NCBI RefSeq assembly: GCF_002592005.1
Contig: NZ_NVQF01000047.1
Coordinates: 1-44,863 of the forward strand
Direction of reading: 5' to 3'
DNA: 44,863 nt
From: Mycolicibacterium palauense
Lineage (GTDB): Bacteria > Actinomycetota > Actinomycetes > Mycobacteriales > Mycobacteriaceae
Shown: one piece after another, positions 7,970 through 17,983 of the stretch
How the letters are laid out: each line of letters starts with the position of its first letter
How positions within the stretch are numbered: the stretch's first letter is position 1
The notes under the pieces: model-generated
The model's input: only the letters and a program-made list of their open reading frames with translations
Told to the model about the DNA's origin: nothing
Databases searched by the model: none
Position numbers and translations under genes: made by a program

Positions 7970-10900
7970 ATCCAGAACCACCGAATCCACCCGAACCGCC
8001 GCGACCGAACCGGCCGACGCGCGCCTGGAGTTGATGCGCCGCCGGCTGGCCGAACGCGGCCTGCACGGCGCGTCGCGCCCCGCCGCCCAGGCGGCCCAGC
8101 CCGCCATGTCCGACGGCCAGCTGCGCATGTGGTTCGTGCAAGCCGCCGATCCCGACAGCACCCTGCTCAACGTCTGCCTGTCCTACCGCATCACCGGCGA
8201 GGTCGACCTGGACCGCCTCCACGACGCGGTCGACGCCGTCGCCGGCCGTCACGCCGTGCTGCGCACCACCTACACCGCCGACGCCACCGGCGTCCCCCAG
8301 CCCACCACCCATCCTCGGCTGCGGCCGGGATGGGCCGAACACGATCTGAGCGCGCTGGCCGACGAGGCCCGTCGGCTGCGGCTGGAGGTGGTGGCCCAGC
8401 GCGAATTCGGCACCCCGTTCGATCTCGACAGGGACGCGCCGCTGCGGATCACCGTGGTGCGCACCGGGCCCGAGGAGCTGGTGCTGCTGCTGGTGGCCCA
8501 CCACATCGCCTGGGACGACGGGTCGTGGGAGGTGTTCTTCGCCGACCTGACCGCCGCCTACACCGGCGCCGCGCTGGGGCCACAGCGGCCCGCCTCGACG
8601 GCCGCGGCCGGCCCGCCGCCCGCGGCCGTGGCCGCCGACCTGGACTACTGGCGCACCGTGATGGCCGATATCCCCGAACCCCTGGAACTGCCCGGTCCGC
8701 ACGGCTCGGCCGTGCCCACCGGACGGCGCTCGGCGCGGGTGAGCCGCACCCTGGGCGCCGAGACCGCGGCCCGCGTCGCCGACCTGGCCCGCGACACCGG
8801 GTCCAGTCCGTACATGGTGCTGCTGGCCGCGTTCGGCGCCCTGGTGTTCCGCTACACCCACACCGACGACTTCCTGGTCGCCACCCCGGTGCTCAACCGG
8901 GGCCCCGAACACGAGGACACCATCGGCTATTTCGGCAACACGGTGGCGATGCGGCTGCGTCCCCGCGCCGGGCTCACGTTCCGCGAACTGCTGGCCCAGG
9001 CCCGCGACACCAGCCTGGGCGCCTTCGCCCACCAACGGGTGAGCCTGGACCGGGTGGTCGCCGACCTCAACCCGGACCGCCAGCACGGCGCCGAACGGAT
9101 GACCCGCGTCAGCTTCGGTTTCCGAGGACCGGACCGGCACGGGTTGCGCCCGCCGGGCGTGACGTGCCGGCGGGCCGAGCTGCGCGGTCAGGTGACCCAG
9201 CTGCCCCTGGGGTTCATGGTGGAGTTCCCCGAGGCCGGCGACACCGGGACCGGGTTCACCGTGGAGGCCGAACATCTCGTCGAGATCATCGACCCGGCGC
9301 TGGCCGGCCAACTGCTCGACCACTACGCGGTGCTGCTGGAGTCGGCGCTGGCGGCTCCCGACACCCCGGTTCGCGAGCTGGAACTGATGGGCGCCGAGGA
9401 ACGCCGCCGGCTGCTGGAGATCTCCCGGGGTGAGCGGTTCGATACCCCGGCGGACACACTGGCCGGGCTGGTCGAGGCCCAGGCGGCACGCACTCCCGAC
9501 CACATCGCGGTCGTCTACGAGGGCCGGGCCTACAGCTACCGGGAGATCAACGAGGCCGCGAACCGGCTGGCGCACTGGCTCATCGACCAGAACATCGGCA
9601 CCGAGGACCGGGTGGCGGTGCTGTTGGACAAGTCGCCCGAGCTGATCGTCACCGCGCTGGGGGTGGTCAAGGCCGGCGCGGTGTACCTGCCCGTCGACCC
9701 CACCTACCCGGCCGAGCGGATGTCGTTCATCCTCGGCGACTGTGACGCCGCGCTGGTCATCCGCGAACCGGTGGACGGGCTCGACGGCTACCCGACGTCC
9801 AACCCCGACAACGACACCCGGGTGCGTCCGTTGCGGCCGGCCAACACCGCCTACCTGATCTACACCTCGGGGACGACGGGCCAGCCGAAGGGGGTGCCCG
9901 TCCCGCACCGCCCGATCGCCGAGTACTTCGTCTGGTTCGCCGCCGACTACCACGTCGATGCGGGCGACCGGCTGCTGCAGGTCGCCTCACCGAGCTTCGA
10001 CGTGTCGATCGCCGAGGTGTTCGGCACCCTGGCGTGCGGTGCGCGGGTGGTGATCCACAAGCCCGGTGGACTGTCCGACATCGGCTACCTGACCGACCTG
10101 CTGCGCGACGAGGGCATCACCGCCATGCATTTCGTGCCCTCGCTGCTCGGGTTGTTCCTGTCGCTGCCCGGGGTCAACGAATGGCGCACGCTGCAGCGGG
10201 TCCCGATCGGCGGTGAACCGCTGCCCGGCGAGGTGGCCGACAAGTTCCACGGCACCTTCGACGCGCTGCTGCACAACTTCTACGGCCCCACCGAAACGGT
10301 GGTCAACGCCAGCCGCTACAAGGTCGAGGGCCGGCAGGGCACCCGCATCGTGCCGATCGGCACACCCAAGATCAACACCGCCATGTACCTGCTCGACGAC
10401 GCGCTGCAGCCGGTTCCCCCCGGGGTGATCGGCGAGATCTACATCGGCGGAACCCATGTCGCGCACGGATATCACCGCCGGCCCGGGCTGACCGCGCAGC
10501 GCTTCGTCGCCGACCCGTTCACCCCGGGCGCACGGATGTACCGGTCCGGGGACCTGGCCCGGCGCAACGCCGACGGCGACATCGAATTCGTCGGCCGCGC
10601 CGACGAGCAGGTCAAGATCCGCGGGTTCCGCATCGAACTCGGTGACGTCGCCGCCGCCATCTCGGTGGACCCCAGTGTGGGACAGGCCGTGGTGGTGGTC
10701 CGCGACCTGCCGCAGCTGGGCAGGAGCCTGGTGGCCTACCTGACCCCGGCCGCCGGGGGCGTGGACGTCGAGCGTATCCGGGCCCGCGTGGCCGCGGCGC
10801 TGCCGGACTACATGGTGCCCGCCGGCTATGTGGTGCTCGACGAGATCCCGATCACCACCCACGGCAAGATCGACCGGGCCGCGCTTCCCGACCCGGAGAT

Positions 10901-13259
10901 CACGGCCGCCAACGAGTTCCGCGAACCGAGCACCCCGGCCGAACGGACGCTGGCGACACTGTTCGCCGACCTGTTGGGCCGCGAGGGCATCGGCGCCGAC
11001 GACTCCTTCTTCGACCTCGGTGGGCATTCCCTGCTGGCCACCAAGCTGGTGGCCGCGGTCCGCGCCGAATTCGGCGTCGACGTCGGGGTGCGCGAGATCT
11101 TCGAGCTGGAAACCGTGGCCGCGCTGGCCGGGCACCTCGACGAGCTGGCCCGCACACCCGGCGCCGACCCGCGGCCTCGGCTGGTCCCGGTCTCCCACGA
11201 CGGGCCCGCGCCGTTGTCGGCGTCGCAGCTGCGCAGCTGGTTCGCCTACCGGGTGGACGGGCCCAGCCCGATCAACAACATTCCGTTCGCCGCCGAGCTG
11301 CGCGGACCCTGCGACGCCGAGGCGCTGGCCGCCGCCGTCGGGGATGTGGTGGCCCGCCACGACATCCTGCGCACCGTGTACCGCGAAATCGACGGCGTCC
11401 CGCATCAACTCGTCCAGCCGCACCGCGAACCGTTCCCGGTGCGCCGTGGCACCGGGGCCGGCGAGCAGTGGCTGCATCACGAGCTCGACGCCGAGCGTCG
11501 GCGCCCGTTCGACCTCGAACACGACCTGCCGATCCGGGCCACGCTGCTGACCCTGCCCGACCGCCAGGTGCTCTCGCTGGTGCTGCACCACATCGCCGGG
11601 GACCACTGGTCGGCGGTGGTGCTGTTCACCGACCTGCTCACGGCCTACCGGGCCCGCTGCGGCGGCCGGTCACCGGACTGGGCTCCGCTGCCCGTGCAGT
11701 ACACCGACTACGGCGCCTGGCAACGCGCCCTTCTGGATCCCGAGACCGGGATCGCCGGCCCGCAACGGCAGTACTGGCAGGACCAACTCGCCGGTGTACC
11801 CGAGGAGGCCGGGCTGCGCACCGACTTCCCGCGGCCGCGGATGCCCAGCGGTGTCGGCGATTCGGTCGAGCTGACCATCGGCGCCGCGACGCGCGAGCGG
11901 CTCGCCGCGCTGGGTCGTGAGCTGGGCATGACCGAGTTCATGGTGCTGCAGGCCGCCGTGGCGGTCGTGCTGTACAAGGCAGGCGGGGGCCGCGACATCC
12001 CGATCGGCACCCCGGTCGCCGGGCGTACCGAAGCCCAGCTGGAGCAGCTGATCGGGTTCTTCGTGAACTTCGTCGTGCTGCGCAACGACCTGTCCGGCGA
12101 CCCCACGCTGCGGGAGGTGTTGATCCGGGCCCGCGAGACCGCGCTGTCGGCCTACGCCAACCAGGATCTGCCCTTCGACCAGGTGGTCGAGGCGGTGCGG
12201 CCGACCCGCTCGCTGTCGCGCAACCCGCTGTTTCAGGTGGTGGTCCACGTGCGTGAGGAACTGCCCACCGCCCAGGTGATCGCCACCGGCCCCGAGGGGC
12301 CGACCAACTTCACCGCGCTGGAACCGCCGTTCGACCTGGCTCAGGCCGACCTGTCGCTGAACTTCTTCGCCGCCGCCGACGGCTACCGCGGGCGCGTCAT
12401 CTACCGGCCCGAACTCTACGAGCGCGCCACGGTAGCGCGCCTCGTGGGCTGGCTGGGCCGGGTCGTGCAGGCCTTCGCCGAACGTCCCGACACCACCCTG
12501 CGTGACCTGCAGATCGGCGCCGACGGCGAACGGGACCGCATCCTGACCGAGTTCGCCTGCGGCGACCGGCCCACCCGGGTGTACCTGCTCGACGACGCCC
12601 TCGATCCCGTGCCCGTCGGTGTGGTGGGCCGGATGTATCTCGGGGACGGTCCGTTCGCCGCGGCGACATCGGCGGCCGACGCCGCGATGGTGCCCGATCC
12701 TCCCGATCCGTTTGCCGCGCAACCGGGGCGACGACTGCACCGCACGGCGATGTTGGCGCGCTGGGCGCCTGACGGCCGGCTGCAGTTCGTCGGTGCCGAG
12801 GACCAACCGCCGGCCCGGCAGTCACCGTCTGCCCGGCCGACACCGCCAGTATCCGGCGACGGCCACGGCGGGGCCGGCGCGCCGCCGCAGACCGTCACCG
12901 AGGAGAAGCTGGCCGCACTGCTCGGCGAGGTCCTCGACGCCGGCGCGGTGGGGCGCGACGACGACTACTTCGCGCTCGGGGGCGATTCCATCCTGGCGGT
13001 GCAGCTGGCCGCGCGGGCCCGCGACGCGGGCCTGGCCCTGACCGCGCGGATGGTCTTCGAGCACCCGGTGCTCGCCGATCTCGCCGCGGCGGTCGAACAG
13101 CAGGCCGGCCGCGCCGGCTCCGGCGCGGACACCGAAACCGCCGACACCGCAGAACAATCCGACGACACCCACCACGCCCCGATGAGCGCCTCCGGTCTGT
13201 CGGCCGACGAACTGGCCGCCCTGACCTCGGCGTGGGCGAGCGGAGAACACCCCTCGTGA
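7962..13259 (+). CDS. mbtE: MbtE, NRPS C-A-PCP-C-(A remnant)-PCP
   Basis: 1765-residue synthetase starting at GTG 7962, preceded by a purine-rich AAAGTGGAG. Domains: condensation 1 (about 45-470, HHIAWDDGSW), adenylation 1 (about 500-985, YTSGTTGQPKG, YRSGDL, GFRIELGDV, HGKIDR), carrier 1 (LGGHSLLAT near 1020), condensation 2 (about 1080-1515, intact HHIAGD near 1208), a ~95-residue fragment resembling only the A6-A7 part of an adenylation domain (VYLLDDALDPVPVGVVGRMY, then LHRTAMLARWAPDGRLQFVG), and carrier 2 (LGGDSILAV near 1671). Family role: adds the first (acylated, hydroxylated) lysine to the phenyloxazoline. The second block has no functional adenylation domain; it may handle the hydroxyacyl unit delivered by MbtD. 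That role is inference. Confidence 0.94.
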   Translation: MTESRTTESTRTAATEPADARLELMRRRLAERGLHGASRPAAQAAQPAMSDGQLRMWFVQAADPDSTLLNVCLSYRITGEVDLDRLHDAVDAVAGRHAVLRTTYTADATGVPQPTTHPRLRPGWAEHDLSALADEARRLRLEVVAQREFGTPFDLDRDAPLRITVVRTGPEELVLLLVAHHIAWDDGSWEVFFADLTAAYTGAALGPQRPASTAAAGPPPAAVAADLDYWRTVMADIPEPLELPGPHGSAVPTGRRSARVSRTLGAETAARVADLARDTGSSPYMVLLAAFGALVFRYTHTDDFLVATPVLNRGPEHEDTIGYFGNTVAMRLRPRAGLTFRELLAQARDTSLGAFAHQRVSLDRVVADLNPDRQHGAERMTRVSFGFRGPDRHGLRPPGVTCRRAELRGQVTQLPLGFMVEFPEAGDTGTGFTVEAEHLVEIIDPALAGQLLDHYAVLLESALAAPDTPVRELELMGAEERRRLLEISRGERFDTPADTLAGLVEAQAARTPDHIAVVYEGRAYSYREINEAANRLAHWLIDQNIGTEDRVAVLLDKSPELIVTALGVVKAGAVYLPVDPTYPAERMSFILGDCDAALVIREPVDGLDGYPTSNPDNDTRVRPLRPANTAYLIYTSGTTGQPKGVPVPHRPIAEYFVWFAADYHVDAGDRLLQVASPSFDVSIAEVFGTLACGARVVIHKPGGLSDIGYLTDLLRDEGITAMHFVPSLLGLFLSLPGVNEWRTLQRVPIGGEPLPGEVADKFHGTFDALLHNFYGPTETVVNASRYKVEGRQGTRIVPIGTPKINTAMYLLDDALQPVPPGVIGEIYIGGTHVAHGYHRRPGLTAQRFVADPFTPGARMYRSGDLARRNADGDIEFVGRADEQVKIRGFRIELGDVAAAISVDPSVGQAVVVVRDLPQLGRSLVAYLTPAAGGVDVERIRARVAAALPDYMVPAGYVVLDEIPITTHGKIDRAALPDPEITAANEFREPSTPAERTLATLFADLLGREGIGADDSFFDLGGHSLLATKLVAAVRAEFGVDVGVREIFELETVAALAGHLDELARTPGADPRPRLVPVSHDGPAPLSASQLRSWFAYRVDGPSPINNIPFAAELRGPCDAEALAAAVGDVVARHDILRTVYREIDGVPHQLVQPHREPFPVRRGTGAGEQWLHHELDAERRRPFDLEHDLPIRATLLTLPDRQVLSLVLHHIAGDHWSAVVLFTDLLTAYRARCGGRSPDWAPLPVQYTDYGAWQRALLDPETGIAGPQRQYWQDQLAGVPEEAGLRTDFPRPRMPSGVGDSVELTIGAATRERLAALGRELGMTEFMVLQAAVAVVLYKAGGGRDIPIGTPVAGRTEAQLEQLIGFFVNFVVLRNDLSGDPTLREVLIRARETALSAYANQDLPFDQVVEAVRPTRSLSRNPLFQVVVHVREELPTAQVIATGPEGPTNFTALEPPFDLAQADLSLNFFAAADGYRGRVIYRPELYERATVARLVGWLGRVVQAFAERPDTTLRDLQIGADGERDRILTEFACGDRPTRVYLLDDALDPVPVGVVGRMYLGDGPFAAATSAADAAMVPDPPDPFAAQPGRRLHRTAMLARWAPDGRLQFVGAEDQPPARQSPSARPTPPVSGDGHGGAGAPPQTVTEEKLAALLGEVLDAGAVGRDDDYFALGGDSILAVQLAARARDAGLALTARMVFEHPVLADLAAAVEQQAGRAGSGADTETADTAEQSDDTHHAPMSASGLSADELAALTSAWASGEHPS

Positions 13260-16200
13260 CCGAAACCTCCTTGACGACCACCGGGACCAGCACCGGGACC
13301 AGCACTGGGACCAGCACTGGGACCAGCACCAATCCCATCGAGGACGTGCTGGCGCTCAGCCCGCTGCAGCAGGGGCTCTTCTCGATGGCGGTGCTGGCCG
13401 ACAACGACTACGCCGACGGCGACCCCTACGTCATCGCCATGGCCGCCGACATCACCGGCGAACTCGACGAACCGCTGCTGCACCGGTGCGCCGACGCCAT
13501 GCTGGTGCGCCATCCCAACCTGCGGGCCAGCTTCGTGCACGGCGACCTGAGCCACCCGGTGCAGGTCGTCCCGGCCCGGGCCCGGGTGCCGTGGCGCACG
13601 GTGAGCGCCGCGCCCGCCGACGTCGCAGAGCTGGAGGCCGCAGAACGTCGCCGGCCCTTCGACCTCGGCCACGGGCCGCTGATCCGGTTCCTGCTGATCG
13701 CCCTGCCGCAGTCGCGGTGGCGGCTGGTGGTGGTGGCCCACCACATCGTGATCGACGGCTGGTCGCTGCCGCTGTTCGTCGGCGAGATGATCACGCTGTA
13801 CCAGGGTGGCGGCGCGCTGTCGGCGCTGCCACCGGCGCCGCGGCCCTACCGCGACTACATCGGCTGGCTGGCCGCCCGCGACACCGACGCCGGGCGGGAC
13901 CTGTGGCGCCGGCACCTGCACGGACTCGACGGGCCCACCCTGCTCACCCCGGCGCTGACCGGGGCGGCTGCCCCGCAGGGCATCCCGCGACGCACCGAGG
14001 TCACGTTGGATGCGCAGGCCACCGCGGCGCTGGCCGGGGCGGCGCGCCGGCGTGGCGTCACGCTCAACACCCTGGTCCAGATCTCCTGGGCGACAATCCT
14101 GTCGGCGTTCACCGACCGGGCCGACGTGACCTTCGGCGTGACGGTGTCCGGCCGGCCCGGCGAGCTGGCCGGGGTGCAGAACATGGTGGGGCTGTTCATC
14201 AACACCGTGCCGCTGCGGGTGGCGCTGGACCCCGCCGCGCCGGTCGGACGGCAGTGTGTGGCACTGCAACGCGAGGCCGCCGCGCTGCGCGAGCACAGCT
14301 ACTTCCCGCACGCCGAGCTGCGTTCCCTCGGCGGGGTCGGCGAACTGTTCGACACCCTGCTGGTCTACGAGAACTTCCCGCCCGGCGGGGTGGTGGGCAC
14401 CGCGGAGTTTCCGGCCGGCGGGGCGGTGTTCCGCCCGGCCGCGCTGGAGAGCCTGTCGCACTTCCCGGTGACCATCGCCGCCTACCTGGCCGACGGCGCG
14501 CTGACCGTGCTGGTGGAGACCATCGACGGAGCACTCGGACCGATGGCACCGAAGAGCCTCGGCGAGCGGGTTCTGACCACCGTGCAACGGATGGTCGACG
14601 GCTGGGAGCGGCCCCTGCGCGAGGTCTCCGTGCTCTCCGACGCCGAGGCTGCCGCGGCGCAGGCCCAAGCCGCTGCGTGCGACGGCTCGGCCCTACCGGA
14701 CCGCGACGGCACGGCCCCACCGCACCGCGACGGCACGGCCCCACCGGACCGCGACGGCGGTGTGCACACCCGGTTCGCAGAGGTCGCCGCCGCGCACCCC
14801 GACGCGGTGGCGCTGAGCTGGGAGGCCGGCGGGATCGGCGGCCGGATGAGCTATGCGGATCTCGACGCGGCCGCCGAACGGCTGGCCGCCGCACTCGGCG
14901 CCGTCACGGGCCGGGAGGCCCCGGTCGCGATCAACCTGGCCCGCGGCCCGGACTATGTGGTGGCGATGCTGGCGGTCCTCAAGGCCGGTGGGGTCATCGT
15001 GCCGCTGGACCCGGGGATGCCGGCCGATCGCGTCACCGACATCCTCGAACAGTCCGGTGCCGTCACGGTCATCGACCGGGCACTGCTCGACGAGGTTCGA
15101 AACCAGGTGGTGCCCAGTGATTTCCATTCGGAACCGGTGGTCGCCGAGCGGGCCGCCTACCTGGTGTTCACCTCGGGCACCACCGGGCGCCCCAAGGGGG
15201 TGATCGGCACCCACCGGGCGCTGCTGGCCTACGCCGAGGACCACGCCCGCACGGTGTTGGCACCGGCGGCCCAGCGTCTGGGCCGGCCCCTGCGCGTCGC
15301 GCACGCCTGGTCGTTCACCTTCGACGCGGCCTGGCAGCCGCTGGCGGCGCTGCTGGCCGGCCACGCCGTGCACGTCGTCGGGGACGACGCGCAGCGCGAC
15401 GCCGAGGCGCTGGTGTCGGTCATCGAGCGCTTCGAACTGGACATGATCGACACCACGCCGTCGATGTTCGCCCAGCTCAGCGACGCCGGGCTGCTCACCC
15501 GGGTGCCGCTGGCGGTGCTGGCGCTGGGTGGTGAGGCCGTCGGTACCCCGACCTGGCGGCTGATCCGCGCCGAATGCACCCGCACCGCGATGAGCGCCTA
15601 CAACTGCTACGGCCCCACCGAGACCACGGTGGAGGCCGTCGTCGCCGACATCGCCGCACACCCGCAGCCCTGCATCGGCGGCCCCACCGGACCGACCGCG
15701 GCGCACGTGCTGGACTCCTGGCTGCGTCCGGTGCCCGACGGCGCGGCCGGCGAGCTCTACCTGGCCGGGGAGCAGCTGACCCGCGGCTATCTGGGCCGTC
15801 CCGCCGAGACCGCGGCCCGCTACGTCGCCGATCCGGTGTGGCCCGGCCGGCGCATGTACCGCACCGGCGACGTGGTGCGCCGAGCACCCGACGGGGCGCT
15901 GCAGTTCCTGGGCCGCAGTGACGATCAGGTCAAGATCCGCGGGTTCCGTGTCGAACCCGGCGAGGTCGCCGCGGTGCTGCACGGTCACCCGGGGGTGCGG
16001 GCCGCCCACGTGGTGGTGCGCCGCAGCCGTGGCGGTGCGCGGCTGATCGCCTATGTCGCCGCGGGTCCGTCCGCTCCGCCGGCCGCGGAGTTGCGCGCGC
16101 TGGCCGGCGCCCGGCTACCCCGGTACATGGTGCCTCAGCACATCGTCGTCGTCGGCGAACTGCCGCTGACCCCGCACGGAAAGGTCGACGAATCCGCGCT

Positions 16201-17983
16201 GGCCACACTCGATCTCGGCGCGGAACCCGCCGACGGGCCGCAGACCCCGACCGAGGAGCTGCTGGCCGAGCTGCTGGGGGAGGTGCTGGAGACCGAGCAC
16301 GTCGACGTCACCGCCGAGTTCCTGCAGCTGGGTCTCGACAGCATCGCCGCGTTGTCGGTGGTGCAGGCGGCGCGGAGGCGCGGCATCGAGATGCGCGCCC
16401 GGCTGATGCTGGACTGCAGCACCATACGTGAGCTCGCCGCGGCGCTCGATGCCGGCCATACCGGGTCCACGCCGGCCCCACTGGACGACGACCGCTACGG
16501 CGAGGTACCGGCGGTGCCGATCATGTCCTGGATGTACGAGGCCGGCGGGTTCCGCCGCTTCACCCAGAACATGCTGATCGACCTGCCGGCGGGGGTGAGC
16601 GCCGAACTGCTCACCGCGGTGCTGCAGGCTCTGCTGGACCGCCACGACATGCTGCGTTCGGTGCTGCAGCACACCGCGGACGGCTACCGGCTGGTCACCC
16701 GTGCGCCGGGAAGCGTTGCCGCGCAGAACATCCTGCGTCACGTTCCGGACAGCGGCCCGCAGGTTCTCGCCGACGAGGCGCCGGCGGCTCTGGAGCGCAT
16801 CGACCCGGTCGACGGTTCAATGGTGCAGGCGGTCTGGTTCACCGGTGCGCGGGCGCAATTGTTGCTCTGCGTGCACCACCTGGCCACCGACGTGGTGTCC
16901 TGGTACGTGATCCTGGCCGCGCTCAATCAGCTGGCCGCCCAGCTGACCTCCGGTGAAACCCCTTCGCCGGCAGCCGAATACACCACCTACCGGCACTGGG
17001 CGCAGCTGCTCGACGCACGGGCCCGCAGCGCCGAGGTGGCCGACCAGCGCGACTACTGGGCGACCCGGCTGCGGGGCCCCGACCCGGTGCTGGGCTCCCG
17101 GCTGCCCGACCCCGCCGTCGACACCTGGGGATCGCTGCGCGTCACCGATGTCACCACCGAGCCGGCGGTGACGCGCCGACTGCTCGACGGCCTGGACACC
17201 GCGGCCGGCGCCGGCGGGGCGGTGGAACTGCGGGACGTGCTGCTGGCGGCGCTGGCGATGGCCGTGGCCTCCTGGCGGCAGCGTCGCGGGCAACCCGTCG
17301 ACGCCGGTGCGCTGATCGCGCTGGAAAGCCACGGCCGCGAGGACGCCCTGCTGGGCCCGGCCGTGGACACCTCGGCCACCGTCGGCTGGTTCACCTCGGT
17401 GTTCCCGGTGCGACTGGGTGCCGGTAGGCAGGCCCTCTCGGTGTCCGAGGCCCGGGCCGATCCGCGGCGGACGCGGGAGCTGGTGCGGTCGGTGACCTCC
17501 GAGCTCGCCGCGGTGCCCAACCGCGGGCTGGACTACGGGCTGCTGCGCTACGGGCGGGCCGACCCCGCGCTGGTCGGCGCCCGACACCCGCAGATCGAGT
17601 TCAACTACATCGGGCGCCACGACCTGAGCGCCGACCGCGCCGGCCGCGACACGGGCACCGCCTGGTCGATGAACACCGAACCCGCGTTCAACGGCGTGCT
17701 GCCCGCGGCGTCCGAGCCCGACCTGCCGTTGCGCTACACCTTCGACGTGATCTCGGTGGTCAGCGGCAGCGCGGCGGGACCGCAGCTGCTGACCAGCTGG
17801 CGGTGGAGTGAACGGCTGACCAGCGCCGAGGAGGCCGACGAGCTGGCGGCACTGTTCAACGCGGCCGTCGAGGTGCTCGCCGACGGGCTGGCACCAGGGG
17901 ACACAGCAGTAGGGGACGCAGCACCAGGGGACGTAACAACAGGGGACGTAACAACAGGGGACACAGTGGGAGGACAGCCATGA
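13256..17983 (+). CDS. mbtF: MbtF, terminal NRPS C-A-PCP-E-like
   Basis: 1575-residue synthetase with a GTG start overlapping the mbtE stop (GTGA). Condensation domain (about 28-450) with HHIVIDGWS; adenylation domain (about 500-980) with FTSGTTGRPKG, YRTGDV and HGKVDE; carrier domain (LGLDSIAAL near 1025); and a C-terminal condensation-superfamily domain (about 1080-1540) with HHLATD, VGWFTSVFP, DYGLLRY and FNYIGR, the signature set of epimerization domains. Family role: activates the second lysine, which becomes the hydroxylated caprolactam of mycobactin. No thioesterase domain is present, so release and cyclization must come from another activity, possibly the terminal domain. Three separate in-frame tandem repeats lie at its N-terminus, C-A linker and C-terminus. 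Confidence 0.94.
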   Translation: MTETSLTTTGTSTGTSTGTSTGTSTNPIEDVLALSPLQQGLFSMAVLADNDYADGDPYVIAMAADITGELDEPLLHRCADAMLVRHPNLRASFVHGDLSHPVQVVPARARVPWRTVSAAPADVAELEAAERRRPFDLGHGPLIRFLLIALPQSRWRLVVVAHHIVIDGWSLPLFVGEMITLYQGGGALSALPPAPRPYRDYIGWLAARDTDAGRDLWRRHLHGLDGPTLLTPALTGAAAPQGIPRRTEVTLDAQATAALAGAARRRGVTLNTLVQISWATILSAFTDRADVTFGVTVSGRPGELAGVQNMVGLFINTVPLRVALDPAAPVGRQCVALQREAAALREHSYFPHAELRSLGGVGELFDTLLVYENFPPGGVVGTAEFPAGGAVFRPAALESLSHFPVTIAAYLADGALTVLVETIDGALGPMAPKSLGERVLTTVQRMVDGWERPLREVSVLSDAEAAAAQAQAAACDGSALPDRDGTAPPHRDGTAPPDRDGGVHTRFAEVAAAHPDAVALSWEAGGIGGRMSYADLDAAAERLAAALGAVTGREAPVAINLARGPDYVVAMLAVLKAGGVIVPLDPGMPADRVTDILEQSGAVTVIDRALLDEVRNQVVPSDFHSEPVVAERAAYLVFTSGTTGRPKGVIGTHRALLAYAEDHARTVLAPAAQRLGRPLRVAHAWSFTFDAAWQPLAALLAGHAVHVVGDDAQRDAEALVSVIERFELDMIDTTPSMFAQLSDAGLLTRVPLAVLALGGEAVGTPTWRLIRAECTRTAMSAYNCYGPTETTVEAVVADIAAHPQPCIGGPTGPTAAHVLDSWLRPVPDGAAGELYLAGEQLTRGYLGRPAETAARYVADPVWPGRRMYRTGDVVRRAPDGALQFLGRSDDQVKIRGFRVEPGEVAAVLHGHPGVRAAHVVVRRSRGGARLIAYVAAGPSAPPAAELRALAGARLPRYMVPQHIVVVGELPLTPHGKVDESALATLDLGAEPADGPQTPTEELLAELLGEVLETEHVDVTAEFLQLGLDSIAALSVVQAARRRGIEMRARLMLDCSTIRELAAALDAGHTGSTPAPLDDDRYGEVPAVPIMSWMYEAGGFRRFTQNMLIDLPAGVSAELLTAVLQALLDRHDMLRSVLQHTADGYRLVTRAPGSVAAQNILRHVPDSGPQVLADEAPAALERIDPVDGSMVQAVWFTGARAQLLLCVHHLATDVVSWYVILAALNQLAAQLTSGETPSPAAEYTTYRHWAQLLDARARSAEVADQRDYWATRLRGPDPVLGSRLPDPAVDTWGSLRVTDVTTEPAVTRRLLDGLDTAAGAGGAVELRDVLLAALAMAVASWRQRRGQPVDAGALIALESHGREDALLGPAVDTSATVGWFTSVFPVRLGAGRQALSVSEARADPRRTRELVRSVTSELAAVPNRGLDYGLLRYGRADPALVGARHPQIEFNYIGRHDLSADRAGRDTGTAWSMNTEPAFNGVLPAASEPDLPLRYTFDVISVVSGSAAGPQLLTSWRWSERLTSAEEADELAALFNAAVEVLADGLAPGDTAVGDAAPGDVTTGDVTTGDTVGGQP
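13280..13327 (+). repeat. 12-bp tandem repeat, 4 copies, at N-terminus of MbtF
   Basis: Four copies of ACCGGGACCAGC, with a C/T variant in copies 3 and 4, encode TGTS four times just after the MbtF start. The tract precedes the first conserved residues of the condensation domain and is probably disordered. Confidence 0.97.
14681..14752 (+). repeat. 24-bp tandem repeat, 3 copies, in MbtF C-A linker
   Basis: Three consecutive 24-base units starting at 14681, 14705 and 14729 encode DGSALPDR, DGTAPPHR and DGTAPPDR. They lie in the linker between the condensation and adenylation domains, so they can vary in number without breaking a folded domain. Confidence 0.95.
17896..17970 (+). repeat. 15-bp tandem repeat, 5 copies, at mbtF 3' end
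   Basis: Five 15-base units start at 17896, 17911, 17926, 17941 and 17956, each beginning AGGGGAC. The third and fourth are identical. They encode the tail motif (x)GD(x)(x) repeated in MbtF, and the last unit runs into the AGGACAG just before the mbtG ATG, so the array may influence mbtG translation initiation. Confidence 0.95.
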
